DNA of 64,000 nt, from contig NZ_MUNR01000010.1 in the NCBI RefSeq assembly GCF_002001045.1, positions 124,001-188,000 of the forward strand. The letters are read 5' to 3'. Source of the stretch: Rhodanobacter sp. C01 (GTDB lineage Bacteria > Pseudomonadota > Gammaproteobacteria > Xanthomonadales > Rhodanobacteraceae). The translations under genes were made by a program, and so were the position numbers. The notes under the pieces are model-generated. The model did no database searches, was not told the origin of the DNA, and worked only from the letters and a program-made list of their open reading frames with translations. This document shows, one piece after another, positions 45,648 through 55,122 of the stretch; the first letter of the stretch is position 1, and each line of letters opens with the position of its first letter.

Positions 45648-46640
45648 CTAGGAATCATCCCTGCGCCTGGCCAGCATCAGATGGATCGGCTGGACCGGCT
45701 GGTTGGCTACGTCGTAGTTGAGCCAGGACAGTAGCAGCTGGGTGCCGATGATCAGCGGTAACGCGGCGGCCATCACCACGCCCGAAGCAGCCGGCACGCC
45801 ACTGTGCAGGGCATGGACCCAGTGCATCAGTCCATAGCAGAGGCCGAACAGAATCAGCGGCAGCGATAGCAGCAGCTCGATCGTCGCCAGTGAAAAATTC
45901 CGAATGAAGTAGGTATAGACGACACGCCGAAGGAAATTGCGCAGGTTGCCGCGAAAGAAGTGGCCGATGACATACATCGGCCGGAGGCTGGAAGGCTCGT
46001 CGGCATAGACGGCCGGCATCGGCATCTCGCTGACTACCGCACGCAACTGGTTGAGGCCATACAGCATGTCAGACTCGAAAAAATAGCGTCGGGCCAGCGT
46101 ATCCAGGTTCACCTCGGCGAGGACATCGCGCTGAATCGCGGTAAAGCCGTTGGTGGGGTCGAACAACTGCCAATAGCCACTGGACAGCTTGGTCAGGAAG
46201 GACAGTCCTGCATTGCCGATCAACCGCACGGCCGGCATCCTTGATACATCGCCGATCCGATAGAAACGGTTGCCCTTCACATAGTCGGCACGGCCCAGGC
46301 GGATCAGCCGAACCAGGTTCGGGATCAGAGCGGGATCCATCTGGCCATCGCCATCTAGCTTGACCACGATCTGAGCCTCTGTGGCCAATGCCGCCTTGTA
46401 GCCGCTGACGGTAGCGCCACCGACGCCTTGGTTTTCCGAATGCTCAATTACCTGGACCCGCGGATCATCACATTCGCCCATGATCAGCCTGCCGCTTTTC
46501 AGCGGGCAGGCATCGTCGACCACGAAGATCCAGCCAACCTCCGGGCCGATCCGCTTGATCACGTCGAGTGCCCGCATACCGACGCGGTAGCACGGGATGA
46601 CCACCGCGACGGTGGAAGGCTCGCGGGCCCGTTCATTCAT
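45648..46640 (-). CDS. GtrB-like polyprenyl-phosphate glycosyltransferase (GT2)
   Basis: A 330-residue protein. The GT-A domain starts AVVIPCYRVG, with FVVDDACP (first Asp), VKLDGDGQMDP (D-x-D equivalent) and a C-terminal pair of membrane helices (about 250-315), the layout of DPMS/GtrB enzymes that load a sugar onto undecaprenyl phosphate at the cytoplasmic face. The ATG at 46640 overlaps the gtrA-like stop (ATGA), so the longer frame to 46688 is rejected. With the flippase upstream and the membrane transferase opposite, it forms a surface glycan modification module. The sugar is unknown. Confidence 0.85.
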   Translation of the reverse strand: MNERAREPSTVAVVIPCYRVGMRALDVIKRIGPEVGWIFVVDDACPLKSGRLIMGECDDPRVQVIEHSENQGVGGATVSGYKAALATEAQIVVKLDGDGQMDPALIPNLVRLIRLGRADYVKGNRFYRIGDVSRMPAVRLIGNAGLSFLTKLSSGYWQLFDPTNGFTAIQRDVLAEVNLDTLARRYFFESDMLYGLNQLRAVVSEMPMPAVYADEPSSLRPMYVIGHFFRGNLRNFLRRVVYTYFIRNFSLATIELLLSLPLILFGLCYGLMHWVHALHSGVPAASGVVMAAALPLIIGTQLLLSWLNYDVANQPVQPIHLMLARRRDDS

Positions 46641-47023
46641 GTGTAAATCCAGAACTTCGAAACGAGAAAGGAAACTGCTGCCAGACATGCTTCAACCACC
46701 GGCTTCACCATCCACACGGATTCCAGCGGAACACGCTGGCGCAATAGCACCAGCAGCAAGGTGCTGACCGTGGTCAGGGTCAGCCAAATGAGAATGAACC
46801 GGAGCAGCGGACCGTCGTGCAGTCGTCGATTGGACACCGATGAAAAGGTCGCCTTGCCGTTGAGCAGAAAGCCAACCAGCGCGCCCGCTATCCTGCCGCA
46901 GACATTCGCCATCGCGACACCGGCGCCTGCATGAGTCAGCCCGATCAGAACACCCGAATCGATGACGACCTGGACCATCCCGACGATGCCGAACAGAAAC
47001 AGCTGACGAAACCAGACCTTCAC
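46637..47023 (-). CDS. GtrA-family polytopic membrane protein (putative lipid-linked sugar flippase)
   Basis: A 128-residue protein with four hydrophobic helices, beginning FRQLFLFGIVGMVQVVIDSG, and with VGFLLNGKATF near residue 50, both typical of the GtrA family. GtrA proteins are thought to flip polyprenyl-phosphate sugars across the inner membrane. The stop overlaps the GT2 gene start. It diverges from the sulfotransferase-family gene with 51 bases between starts. Confidence 0.85.
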   Translation of the reverse strand: MKVWFRQLFLFGIVGMVQVVIDSGVLIGLTHAGAGVAMANVCGRIAGALVGFLLNGKATFSSVSNRRLHDGPLLRFILIWLTLTTVSTLLLVLLRQRVPLESVWMVKPVVEACLAAVSFLVSKFWIYT

Positions 47024-47074
47024 AATTCAATCCATGGGTGCAATGTCAGGTTTAAGTAGGATGGTTCGGCTGTT

Positions 47075-48256
47075 GTGCAGACTGAATGGAACAAATACCA
47101 GAATCCAGCCCCGGGCGCGATCATTGGCCGAAGGCAGATTTGGTTTGAGGCAAACGCTGGTGACCATTCAATCCGGGCGTTGACGCAAGCAGACCGAATC
47201 GGCGCTCCATGGAGACTCGACCTTGCCGCTACAGTTGTCCAGAATCAGGTAACAGGCAAATGCGACAGGGTGGATATCGTGCCATCACTCATTGAACGAT
47301 TTGTGCTGGGACTGCGCCGCTACCCGCCAGTAGCCGTGCGCACGCCTGACGTGCCTGTCGCGGCTATCCAGGAACTACTCGGAGGCCATCCTGCTCTGGT
47401 CAGGGCTAGTGGTCGCCTCGATCTCCAGGGTCTGTTCATTATCGGCGCGGCGCGCACCGGCACCACCGTCCTGCAGAACGCACTGAATGACTCCGACGAT
47501 GTATTCCTGCTTGGCGAACCGGCGCTGCATCATGATGGGGGAGGCGCCGATTTCGCTGCACGCTACAACGCCATGCATCGTGCCTGGCACAACCAGGAGA
47601 ACAAGAGCAGCCACTGTCCCAGCTTTTTCGAGGGCGATGCCAGTTGGTACGCATACCTGCTGCACCTGGCTGGCCTCTATCGCCGCGTAGGCGCCAAGCT
47701 GGTCATCAATCCCGAGGATGCCGAGGCAGAAGCAGCACGGGTCTTCGACTTCTATTCCCGCTACTTTTACCGTTCGCACTACATCTTCACCTTCCGCAAT
47801 CCATTGGACATGCTTATGTCGGTGCGCGGCCTGGCTGCCTGGAACGGTGCGGAGGGGGCCAGCCACGTGTCGATCCTGCGCTGCTTCTATCTCGTGCTCC
47901 AGCTGTATCTGCGGATGCTTCGCAACCTCCCGCATGTGTCAGCGGTGTTCCATGAAAGCGTCGGCGTGGACACCTTCAAGGCACTCGGCAACTCGCTCGG
48001 TGTCGATCTCAAGGGCGCGGCGGCGTATTACGACAGCGACAAAGTGCGTCATCACGCACTGGCCGAGTTGCCCGAGGCCTGGCGCGACGTCATCCAGCAG
48101 GCCGTGGCGGTGTATGAGGATCTTCGTGGCGAAGTGCAGTCCGGTGGCATGCTGCTGCAGCTCGAACAGAATTCCCGGCATATCGACGAGCGTCACTACA
48201 CCGGGCTTGGCAAGCTGTGGCGACGCACTGAGCTGCTTATCGACGCACTGAAATAA
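47075..48256 (+). CDS. Sulfotransferase-family protein
   Basis: A frame of up to 393 residues. FIIGAARTGTTVLQNAL (about 121-137) is the 5'-phosphosulfate-binding loop (G-x-x-R-T-G-T-T), and FTFRNPLDMLMSVRG matches the 3'-phosphate-binding region. It should transfer sulfate from PAPS, or be an inactive relative. The start is uncertain: GTG at 47075 has AGTAGGA about 14 bases upstream, and the first 70 residues are less GC-rich and not obviously conserved; later GTG starts are possible. Adjacent gtr genes suggest a surface glycan as acceptor, but that is inference. Confidence 0.72.
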   Translation: MQTEWNKYQNPAPGAIIGRRQIWFEANAGDHSIRALTQADRIGAPWRLDLAATVVQNQVTGKCDRVDIVPSLIERFVLGLRRYPPVAVRTPDVPVAAIQELLGGHPALVRASGRLDLQGLFIIGAARTGTTVLQNALNDSDDVFLLGEPALHHDGGGADFAARYNAMHRAWHNQENKSSHCPSFFEGDASWYAYLLHLAGLYRRVGAKLVINPEDAEAEAARVFDFYSRYFYRSHYIFTFRNPLDMLMSVRGLAAWNGAEGASHVSILRCFYLVLQLYLRMLRNLPHVSAVFHESVGVDTFKALGNSLGVDLKGAAAYYDSDKVRHHALAELPEAWRDVIQQAVAVYEDLRGEVQSGGMLLQLEQNSRHIDERHYTGLGKLWRRTELLIDALK

Positions 48257-48267
48257 CAACTGACTAT

Positions 48268-48987
48268 TCACCCGCGTGGTGACGGTGCCCGTGCCAGCGC
48301 CCACACATCTACCCGCTGCACACCGGCGCGCTTGAGTACGCGAGCGCATTCAGCCAAGGTGGCGCCGGTAGTCATCACGTCATCGAGAATCGCAACGTGA
48401 GGCGGCAGCTCGATGGTTGAATGTAGCGCGAATGCGCCGCGCACGTTGCGGCGGCGGCTGATGGCATCGAGTTCGGTTTGCGCATCGGTGCGGCGTAGTC
48501 GTTGCAGCGCGTCGTGACGCCACGGCACACCCAGTTCGCGCGCCAGCGGACGAACCAGTTCCAATGCCTGGTTGAAGCCGCGCCGGCGCAACCGGCTGCG
48601 GTGCAGTGGCACTGTCAGAAGCAGTTTCGGCAGGTCGATTGGACAAGGCTCACGTCGCCATAATGTCGACAGCACATGGCCTGCGGCGAGATCGCTACCG
48701 AACTTGTAGCGTGACTCCAGTCGATCCAGTGGCCAGCCATAACGGAACGGTGCCCATGCCGCGCCCCATGGTGGTGCGCTACGCAGGCACTCGCCACACA
48801 TCGCCGCCGGTGTCGCCAGCGGCAGCGCACAGCGTGCGCAACAGCTGCGGTTGCGTGGCAGTTCGGCGGCACAGTCGGCACACAGATCGATGCCATGGTC
48901 GCCTGCAGCGCCACACAACAAGCAGCGCCACGGCAGCACGAAGCGTTGCAGCTGCCACCAGGTTCTTGTCAGCGCATCCATGCGCAC
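48268..48987 (-). CDS. ComF-family phosphoribosyltransferase-like protein
   Basis: A 239-residue protein with an N-terminal double zinc-finger region (CLLCGAAGDHGIDLCADC, about 23-40, and CCARC...CGEC, about 49-67) and a C-terminal PRTase domain with VAILDDVMTTGATLAECA (about 200-217), the PRPP-binding loop. ComF proteins take part in natural transformation in some bacteria and are often placed before bioB in gammaproteobacteria (there called gntX), as here. A second ATG at codon 3 (48981) is equally possible. It converges with the sulfotransferase gene. Confidence 0.9.
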   Translation of the reverse strand: MRMDALTRTWWQLQRFVLPWRCLLCGAAGDHGIDLCADCAAELPRNRSCCARCALPLATPAAMCGECLRSAPPWGAAWAPFRYGWPLDRLESRYKFGSDLAAGHVLSTLWRREPCPIDLPKLLLTVPLHRSRLRRRGFNQALELVRPLARELGVPWRHDALQRLRRTDAQTELDAISRRRNVRGAFALHSTIELPPHVAILDDVMTTGATLAECARVLKRAGVQRVDVWALARAPSPRG

Positions 48988-48992
48988 CTCCG

Positions 48993-49199
48993 TTAGCGGG
49001 CTGGCTTGTACAGCGCAGCGTCAAGGATTGACCACAGATGTATCAGCCAACCAAGCAGAATGATCCATAGCAAGGCGGCCAGCACGAACATGACGATCGC
49101 CTTGAGCAAACGCCCCTGCACCAGCTGTCCCAGCCCCGGAATAAAGAAACTGCAGATGGCCGCGAGTACGTTGCCACTGCTGCCTTGCCCTTCACTCAT
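48993..49199 (-). CDS. Small TM2-like membrane protein
   Basis: A 68-residue protein (start 49199, with GGAG nine bases upstream; an upstream ATG at 49226 is less good). The segment FFIPGLGQLVQGRLLKAI is the Pro-Gly-Leu-Gly turn of TM2-type small membrane proteins, followed by a long hydrophobic stretch and a short basic C-terminus. Two membrane helices are likely. The function is unknown. The gene lies five bases upstream of comF, probably co-transcribed, and diverges from bioB. Confidence 0.65.
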   Translation of the reverse strand: MSEGQGSSGNVLAAICSFFIPGLGQLVQGRLLKAIVMFVLAALLWIILLGWLIHLWSILDAALYKPAR

Positions 49200-49267
49200 G
49201 CCGATCCACTCCATGTCAGGTTGCATTGATAGCAGGATGGTAACGGCTGGACTGCGCCCTCGCTCGC

Positions 49268-49297
49268 GTCAACCATTCGTCAACATATCGAGTTGAC
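49268..49297. promoter_or_regulatory. GTCAAC repeats upstream of bioB
   Basis: GTCAAC at 49268-49273 and 49279-49284 and the inverse GTTGAC at 49292-49297 lie in the divergent region before bioB; the last two form a palindrome with a 7-base spacer, and TTGACA at 49293-49298 could be a -35 hexamer. A biotin-repressor-type role is possible, but the spacing does not match the usual BirA operator. Confidence 0.35.
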
Positions 49298-49352
49298 ACA
49301 CTCCAGGGCGACTTCCACACTCTCCGGCCTCATGTATGGGAGTTGCTGTTCC

Positions 49353-50411
49353 ATGGCCGACCTTGCCATCCGCCACGACTGGACCCGCGCCGAAGTGGCC
49401 GCCTTGTTTGCGCTGCCGTTCAACGAGCTGCTGCATCGCGCGCACTCGGTGCATCGCGAATATCACGATCCGAACGCGGTGCAGGTGTCTACCCTGCTGT
49501 CGATCAAGACCGGCGGCTGCCCGGAAGACTGCGCGTATTGCCCGCAGGCAGCGCGCTACGACACCGGCGTGCAGGCGCAGAAACTGATGAGCGTCGAGGC
49601 GGTGCTGGAACGCGCGCAGGCGGCCAAGGATGCGGGCGCCAGCCGTTTCTGCATGGGCGCGGCCTGGCGCGGCCCGAAGGATCGCGACGTGGTGAAGGTG
49701 GCCGAGATCGTCCGCGCGGTGAAGGGCCTCGGACTGGAAACCTGCGCCACGCTGGGCATGTTGAGCGGAGCGCAGGCCGACACCCTGAAAGCCGCCGGTC
49801 TTGATTACTACAACCACAATCTCGACACCGCGCCGGAGTTCTACGGCGAGGTGATCCACACCCGCCAGTACCAGGATCGGCTCGACACGCTGGAGCATGT
49901 TCGCCATGCGGGCATGAAGACCTGCTGTGGCGGCATCGTCGGCATGGGCGAATCGCGCGACCAGCGCGCCGGCCTGCTGCAGACCCTGGCCAACCTGCCC
50001 GAGCATCCGCAGTCGGTGCCGATCAACCAGCTGGTGCAGGTGGAAGGTACGCCGCTGGCCGGCACCGCGGCGCTGGATCCGTTCGAGTTCGTGCGCACGA
50101 TCGCCGTGGCGCGCCTGCTGATGCCGGCCTCGATGGTGCGCCTGTCGGCCGGCCGCCAGCAGATGGACGACGCGGTGCAGGCGCTGTGCTTCTTCGCCGG
50201 CGCCAACTCGATCTTCTACGGCGAGAAACTGCTGACCACCGGCAACCCGGACGTGGAACACGACCGCGCGCTGTTCCGCCGGCTCGATCTGCATCCGCTG
50301 CAGGTGGTCGAGGAAGCCGGCACCGTGCACGCGGACATCCTCGAAACGGATCATCCCGGCATGGATCAGGCCAGCTGCGGACAGGGTTGTGGCTGCAGCG
50401 TCGCGGCCTGA
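49353..50411 (+). CDS. bioB: Biotin synthase
   Basis: A 352-residue radical SAM enzyme that inserts sulfur into dethiobiotin. The [4Fe-4S]-SAM motif is [13 protein letters not shown] (C-x3-C-x2-C, about 55-67); the [11 protein letters not shown] segment and the following Cys/Arg residues fit the [2Fe-2S] site. The C-terminus ends [15 protein letters not shown], Cys-rich, as in some proteobacterial BioB. The ATG at 49353 has GGGAG upstream; an in-frame ATG at 49293 lies inside the GTCAAC repeat region. It overlaps bioF by 23 bases. Confidence 0.96.
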   Translation: MADLAIRHDWTRAEVAALFALPFNELLHRAHSVHREYHDPNAVQVSTLLSIKTGGCPEDCAYCPQAARYDTGVQAQKLMSVEAVLERAQAAKDAGASRFCMGAAWRGPKDRDVVKVAEIVRAVKGLGLETCATLGMLSGAQADTLKAAGLDYYNHNLDTAPEFYGEVIHTRQYQDRLDTLEHVRHAGMKTCCGGIVGMGESRDQRAGLLQTLANLPEHPQSVPINQLVQVEGTPLAGTAALDPFEFVRTIAVARLLMPASMVRLSAGRQQMDDAVQALCFFAGANSIFYGEKLLTTGNPDVEHDRALFRRLDLHPLQVVEEAGTVHADILETDHPGMDQASCGQGCGCSVAA

Positions 50412-51591
50412 CCTGCTCGGCCGGCTGGCGACCCAGACCGCCGAGCGTGATCGCGCGCAGCTGTTGCGCCGGCTGCGCACGATCGAACACGCCGATGGCC
50501 CATGGCTGGAAACCGGCGGGAGGCGCCTGCTGTCGTTCTGCAGCAACGATTACCTCGGCCTCGCGCAGCATCCGCAACTGATCGCCGCGTTCAAGCGGGT
50601 CGCCGATGACGAAGGCGTGGGGAGCACCTCGGCGCACCTGATCTGTGGCCATCGCGCCGAGCACGCGGCCCTCGAGGAAGCGCTGGCCGCGTGGACCGGA
50701 CGCGAACGCGCCTTGCTGTTTTCCAACGGCTACATGGCCAACCTCGGCGTGCTGCAGACGTTGCTGACGCGTGGCGACGTCTGCGTGCAGGACAAGCTCA
50801 ACCATGCCTGCCTGCTGGACGGCGCACAGCTTTCCGGCGCCGAACTCAAACGCTATCCACATGCCGATGTAGCCGCCGCTGCGCGCCAGCTGGCATCACG
50901 CAGCGAAGCAGCCGCATTGTTGGCCACCGATGGCGTGTTCAGCATGGATGGCGATGTCGCGCCGCTGCGCGAGCTGGCCGCCCTGTGTGCCCGTGAACAG
51001 GCCACCTTGATGGTCGACGATGCACATGGCCTGGGCGTGCTGGGCGAGGACGGTTCTGGCAGCGTGCGCACGGCCGGGCTCGGCCAGCGCGAAGTGCCGG
51101 TGCTGATGGCTACGCTGGGCAAGGCGCTCGGTTGCGCCGGCGCGTTTGTCGCCGGGCCGGCCGCGCTGATCGACGGATTGATGCAGTTCGCCCGCCCCTA
51201 CATCTACACCACCGCGATGCCGCCGGCACTCGCCGCCGCCGCACTCGCCGCCGTGCAACTGGCGCAGGCCGAAGCATGGCGGCGCCAGAAGCTTACTGCG
51301 TTGATCGATCGTTTCCGGCGCGGTGCCGCCGAACTCGGCTTGCCGCTGTCGGCCTCGACCAGCGCAATCCAACCCCTGCTGCTGGGCAGCGCCGATGCCG
51401 CACTGACTGCCGCACTGGCCCTGGAACGACAGGGTTTGCTGGTCAGCGCGATCCGGCCGCCAACCGTGCCGCAGGGTCACGCACGCCTGCGCATCACGCT
51501 CTCGGCAGTGCATGAAGAAGATCACGTCGACCAGTTGCTGGCCGCACTGCAAACCCTGCGATTGCCGGCGGTTGCGCCACATCCGGCCTAG
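50389..51591 (+). CDS. bioF: 8-amino-7-oxononanoate synthase
   Basis: A 400-residue alpha-oxoamine synthase that condenses pimeloyl-ACP with alanine. [13 protein letters not shown] (about 50-62), the [13 protein letters not shown] aspartate motif (about 209) and the PLP lysine in [13 protein letters not shown] (about 245) are present. Length matches the family (384). The start is GTG at 50389, inside the 3' end of bioB in another frame; no better start lies further down before the conserved region. BioH and BioC supply its pimeloyl thioester and are encoded downstream. Confidence 0.95.
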   Translation: MAAASRPDLLGRLATQTAERDRAQLLRRLRTIEHADGPWLETGGRRLLSFCSNDYLGLAQHPQLIAAFKRVADDEGVGSTSAHLICGHRAEHAALEEALAAWTGRERALLFSNGYMANLGVLQTLLTRGDVCVQDKLNHACLLDGAQLSGAELKRYPHADVAAAARQLASRSEAAALLATDGVFSMDGDVAPLRELAALCAREQATLMVDDAHGLGVLGEDGSGSVRTAGLGQREVPVLMATLGKALGCAGAFVAGPAALIDGLMQFARPYIYTTAMPPALAAAALAAVQLAQAEAWRRQKLTALIDRFRRGAAELGLPLSASTSAIQPLLLGSADAALTAALALERQGLLVSAIRPPTVPQGHARLRITLSAVHEEDHVDQLLAALQTLRLPAVAPHPA

Positions 51592-51663
51592 TGTGGATGA
51601 CACTCCACGGGCGTTTTACCGCCGCCGCGTATAATTGCCCGCTAGCTCTGCCGATACCTCCGC

Positions 51664-52440
51664 ATGTCGATCGTCAACATCTCCGCCTACAAATTCATCA
51701 GCCTGGACGACTTGCCCGCGCTGCGCGAGCGGCTGCGTGAGCGCTGCGAAGCGCTGGCGCTGAAAGGCACGATCCTGCTGGCGCCGGAAGGCATCAACCT
51801 GTTCCTCGCCGGCAGTCGCGCATCGATCGACGGCTTCATCGCCACTTTGCATGAAGACTCACGCTTCGCCGATATGGAGCCGAAGGAGTCGTTGTCGGAC
51901 GAGGTGCCGTTCGGTCGCCTGCGGGTACGCCTGAAGCGGGAAATCATCACCATGCGGCTGCCGACGGTCCGTCCCGAAGGCGGCCGCGCACCGGCGGTGG
52001 ATGCCCCCACGCTGCAGCGCTGGCTGGATCAGGGCCATGATGACGAGGGTCGCGAGGTCGTATTGCTGGATACCCGCAACGACTACGAGGTCGATGTCGG
52101 CAAGTTCCCGCAGGCGGTGGATTACCGCATCGCCAGCTTCACCGAGTTTCCGGCTGCGATCGCCGCCGATCGCGCGCGTTACGAGGACAAGACCATCGTC
52201 TCGTACTGCACCGGCGGCATCCGCTGCGAGAAGGCTGCGCTGCACATGCAGGACCTCGGCATGCCGCACGTCTTCCAGCTCGAAGGCGGCATCCTGAAAT
52301 ACCTGGAACAGACCGACGGCGCGCACTGGCGCGGCGACTGCTTCGTGTTCGACGGACGCGTTGCGGTGGACAGCGCACTGACCCCCGCCGGCATCCCGAT
52401 GCCCGCACCACGCGCCAAGGACAAGGATCCCGACGCATGA
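51664..52440 (+). CDS. trhO: tRNA uridine(34) hydroxylase (rhodanese-like)
   Basis: A 258-residue TrhO/YceA-family protein: an N-terminal ferredoxin-like domain (about 1-95, with [17 protein letters not shown]) and a rhodanese domain with the loop [12 protein letters not shown] (Cys about 178, the catalytic position). It makes 5-hydroxyuridine at tRNA position 34 in the presence of oxygen. A TATAAT-like sequence at 51630-51635 precedes the start. It overlaps bioH by four bases, so it appears integrated into the biotin operon, an unusual pairing. E. coli TrhO is longer (350), because of extra C-terminal sequence missing here. Confidence 0.88.
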   Translation: MSIVNISAYKFISLDDLPALRERLRERCEALALKGTILLAPEGINLFLAGSRASIDGFIATLHEDSRFADMEPKESLSDEVPFGRLRVRLKREIITMRLPTVRPEGGRAPAVDAPTLQRWLDQGHDDEGREVVLLDTRNDYEVDVGKFPQAVDYRIASFTEFPAAIAADRARYEDKTIVSYCTGGIRCEKAALHMQDLGMPHVFQLEGGILKYLEQTDGAHWRGDCFVFDGRVAVDSALTPAGIPMPAPRAKDKDPDA

Positions 52441-53222
52441 GCCTGTACATGGAGACGCATGGCCACGGCCCCGTGCCGATGGTGCTTCTGCATGGCTGGG
52501 CGATGCACGGCGGCGTGCTGGCGCCGCTGGTCGAGGCGCTGGAAGAGCAATGCACGATGTACGTGGTCGACCTGCCCGGCCATGGCTACTCACGCGATTG
52601 CGGGCTGCCGCTGGAGCCGAGTGCCTGCGCCGCGGCGATTGCCGCCATCACCCCGCCAGCGATCTGGTTGGGCTGGTCGCTGGGTGGACTGATCGCGTTG
52701 ACTGCCGCACTGGATCTGCCGCACCAGCTACGCGGCCTGGCGATGCTGTGCGCCACGCCGCGTTTCGTGCGCGATGGCAGCTGGCCGTATGGCAACGATG
52801 CCGCGATGGTGCAGCAGCTGGCCACCGATCTGGAAACCGATTACCACGGCACGATCGAGCGCTTCCTCGCGCTGGAGGCGATGGGCAGTGCCGATCCACA
52901 CGCCGAACTGCGCCAGCTGCGCACGCTGGTGTTCGCCCGCGGCGAACCCGATCTGCGCGTATTGCAGGAAGGCATCCGCATCCTGGATACCGGCGACCGC
53001 CGCGCCGGCTTGCCTGACCTCGGTGTGCCGAGTGCATGGATCGCCGGCCGCCGCGACCGCCTGGTGCATCCTCAGGCGATGCAATGGTCGGCCAACCAAT
53101 GCGGCGGCAGCTACGCCGAAATCGATCACGCCGGCCATGCACCGTTCTTCGGCCATGCCGATGTGGTGGCGCAGGCGCTCCAGCCCTTGCTGGCACACAT
53201 CCATCCCGGGCAGGCCCGATGA
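52437..53222 (+). CDS. bioH: Pimeloyl-ACP methyl ester carboxylesterase
   Basis: A 261-residue alpha/beta hydrolase that removes the methyl ester from pimeloyl-ACP, ending the BioC-FAS II-BioH route. The nucleophile Ser is in [10 protein letters not shown] (about 82), the Asp in [10 protein letters not shown] (about 205) and the His in [11 protein letters not shown] (about 234), as in BioH (256 residues). [12 protein letters not shown] supplies the oxyanion region. It overlaps trhO upstream and bioC downstream by four bases each. Confidence 0.95.
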   Translation: MSLYMETHGHGPVPMVLLHGWAMHGGVLAPLVEALEEQCTMYVVDLPGHGYSRDCGLPLEPSACAAAIAAITPPAIWLGWSLGGLIALTAALDLPHQLRGLAMLCATPRFVRDGSWPYGNDAAMVQQLATDLETDYHGTIERFLALEAMGSADPHAELRQLRTLVFARGEPDLRVLQEGIRILDTGDRRAGLPDLGVPSAWIAGRRDRLVHPQAMQWSANQCGGSYAEIDHAGHAPFFGHADVVAQALQPLLAHIHPGQAR

Positions 53223-54100
53223 ACGAGTTCCACCTCGACCGCCAGTTGGTGCGCCGTCACTTCGGCCGCGCCGCCAAAAGCTACGAACAACACGACGTGT
53301 TGCAGCGTGAAGTGCAGGCCGCCTTGCTGGAGCGTCTGGACTTCTATATGCAGACACCGCAGCGCGTGATCGACGTCGGTGCCGGGACCGGCCGCGGAAG
53401 TGCGCTGCTGAAGCAGCGCTATGCCAAGGCCGAGGTGATCGCCGTCGACCTCGCCCTGCCGATGCTGCGCGCGGCGAAGCAGCACGCGAGCTGGCTCAAA
53501 CCGTTCCAGCGCGTCTGCGCCGAAGCCACCGCACTGCCGCTGCCCGACCACAGCGTCGACGTGCTGCATTCCAACCTGTGCTTCCAGTGGATCGACGACC
53601 TGCCCGCGCTATTCAACGAATGCGTGCGCGTGCTGAAACCCGGCGGCCTGCTGGCGTTCTCCACCTTCGGTCCGGATACGCTGAAGGAACTGCGCGCGTC
53701 GTGGGCCGAAGCCGACCAGCAGCCACACGTCAGCCGCTTCCTCGACATGCACGACGTCGGCGACGCCATGCTCGCCGCCGGCCTGCGCGACCCGGTGCTG
53801 GACGTGTTCCGCTACACCCTGACCTACAGCGAACCGCGCAAGCTGCTCGAAGAACTGCAAGGTCTCGGCGCCACCAATGCTGACAGCACACGCGAACGCG
53901 GCCTCACCGGCAAGTCACGCTACCAGCGCATGCTCGCTGCCTATGAGGCGATGCGCGTGGACGGCCGCATTCCGGCGACATGGGAAGTCGTTACCGCGCA
54001 TGCGTGGGGTCCGCCGAGCGGCCAGCCGCGGCGTGGTTCTGATGGCGGTGAGATTGCCAGCTTCTCGGTCGACAGCTTGCGCGGGTCGAGGCGGCGCTGA
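53219..54100 (+). CDS. bioC: Malonyl-ACP O-methyltransferase
   Basis: A 293-residue SAM methyltransferase that starts pimelate synthesis by methylating malonyl-ACP. Motif I is VIDVGAGTGRGSALL (about 41-55); HSNLCFQWIDD (about 120-130) is a BioC signature, and the opening LVRRHFGRAAKSYEQHDVLQ is typical of BioC N-termini. The ATG at 53219 overlaps the bioH stop. The C-terminal 25 residues (GQPRRGSDGGEIASFSVDS) show the usual end of BioC, followed by a basic tail. Confidence 0.95.
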   Translation: MNEFHLDRQLVRRHFGRAAKSYEQHDVLQREVQAALLERLDFYMQTPQRVIDVGAGTGRGSALLKQRYAKAEVIAVDLALPMLRAAKQHASWLKPFQRVCAEATALPLPDHSVDVLHSNLCFQWIDDLPALFNECVRVLKPGGLLAFSTFGPDTLKELRASWAEADQQPHVSRFLDMHDVGDAMLAAGLRDPVLDVFRYTLTYSEPRKLLEELQGLGATNADSTRERGLTGKSRYQRMLAAYEAMRVDGRIPATWEVVTAHAWGPPSGQPRRGSDGGEIASFSVDSLRGSRRR

Positions 54101-54127
54101 AATCGAAGATTTTGCGGAATCTGGAAG

Positions 54128-54151
54128 GTTCGCTATGGGTCGAAAGCGAAC
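54128..54151. repeat. Small intergenic palindrome
   Basis: GTTCGCT and AGCGAAC flank ATGGGTCGAA in the gap after bioC. It resembles a dispersed intergenic repeat with a TATGGGTCGAAAGC core that I associate with Xanthomonadales and relatives; the association is from memory. The rest of the 247-base gap (54101-54347) shows no gene. Confidence 0.4.
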
Positions 54152-54347
54152 ATCAAGTTTGATCGGCCGATAAGTGAACCTGGCCCCGTTTCTCACTGGC
54201 TTCCACGCCCACTCCGGAAGGATTCGGAAAGATGATGGTGTCAGAAATATGGCAAGACTCGTCCAAGCTCTCGCGCCATCAAGAGCTACGGGCATGATCG
54301 ACACCGTATGCCGCTTACGCCCCCGTTGTTAGTCACCGACAAGAAAG

Positions 54348-55037
54348 ATGCCCATGTCCGACTTTGAACCCAGGCCAGACACCTGCTATCCGAAAACCGA
54401 GCGCAGCAGAATCAGGCGCGAGCATCATCTGGGCAGCTACGAACGCGCGGATGTTCATGCCATTCTAGACGCCTCCCCTCTCTGCCACATCGGCTATGTC
54501 ATCGACGGGGCGCCATTCGTCACGCCCACACTGCACTGGCGCAAGGGCAACCGTGTCTACTGGCATGGTTCGGTTGGCAGTCGTTTCCTGCGTCAAGTAG
54601 ACGGGGCGCCTGTCTGTGTAACGTGCAGCCTCATGGACGGTTACGTCCTGGCCCGGTCAGCCTTGAACCACGCGGTGAACTACCGATCCGCGATGCTATT
54701 CGGTACGGCGCATGTGGTGGACAGCCTTGATGAAAAGGCCGAAGCACTTCGAGATTTTACGGATGACCTCTTTCCTGGTCGGTGGGACTCTCTACGTCCG
54801 ATGACGGAGAAAGAAGTGAAAGCAACGTCTGTACTGTGGATGGAAGTTGAGGAGGCCACCGTAAAGGTTCGCACTGGACCGCCCAACGATGCCGACGAAT
54901 CAGATGTTCCCGTCTGGGCCGGCGTCTTGCCCATGCGCACGATGCTGACTACAGCCCAACCCGCCCCCGAACTGCCCACAAGCATTGGCCTGCCTGACCT
55001 GCTGGCGACCCTGATAGCTTCAGGACGGCTTCGATAG
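54348..55037 (+). CDS. Pyridoxamine 5'-phosphate oxidase-like flavin-binding protein
   Basis: A 229-residue split-barrel protein of the PNPOx-like/NimA-type group: HHLGSYERADVHAILDAS, then PLCHIGYVIDGAPFVTPTLH and YWHGSVGSRFLRQV are characteristic. It should bind FMN (or heme) and may reduce small molecules. A second ATG at 54354 (MSDFEPRP) could be the start. It is a single gene between bioC and the convergent tag gene, with a less strict codon bias than the bio genes, which may point to acquisition. Confidence 0.82.
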   Translation: MPMSDFEPRPDTCYPKTERSRIRREHHLGSYERADVHAILDASPLCHIGYVIDGAPFVTPTLHWRKGNRVYWHGSVGSRFLRQVDGAPVCVTCSLMDGYVLARSALNHAVNYRSAMLFGTAHVVDSLDEKAEALRDFTDDLFPGRWDSLRPMTEKEVKATSVLWMEVEEATVKVRTGPPNDADESDVPVWAGVLPMRTMLTTAQPAPELPTSIGLPDLLATLIASGRLR

Positions 55038-55122
55038 TGGGATGCCGTCGACTTCCAGACACTAGATATGCCGATGCCAATGCCGCCCCGAGTCGATAAC
55101 GATCATTCACAACAACCGCCGC

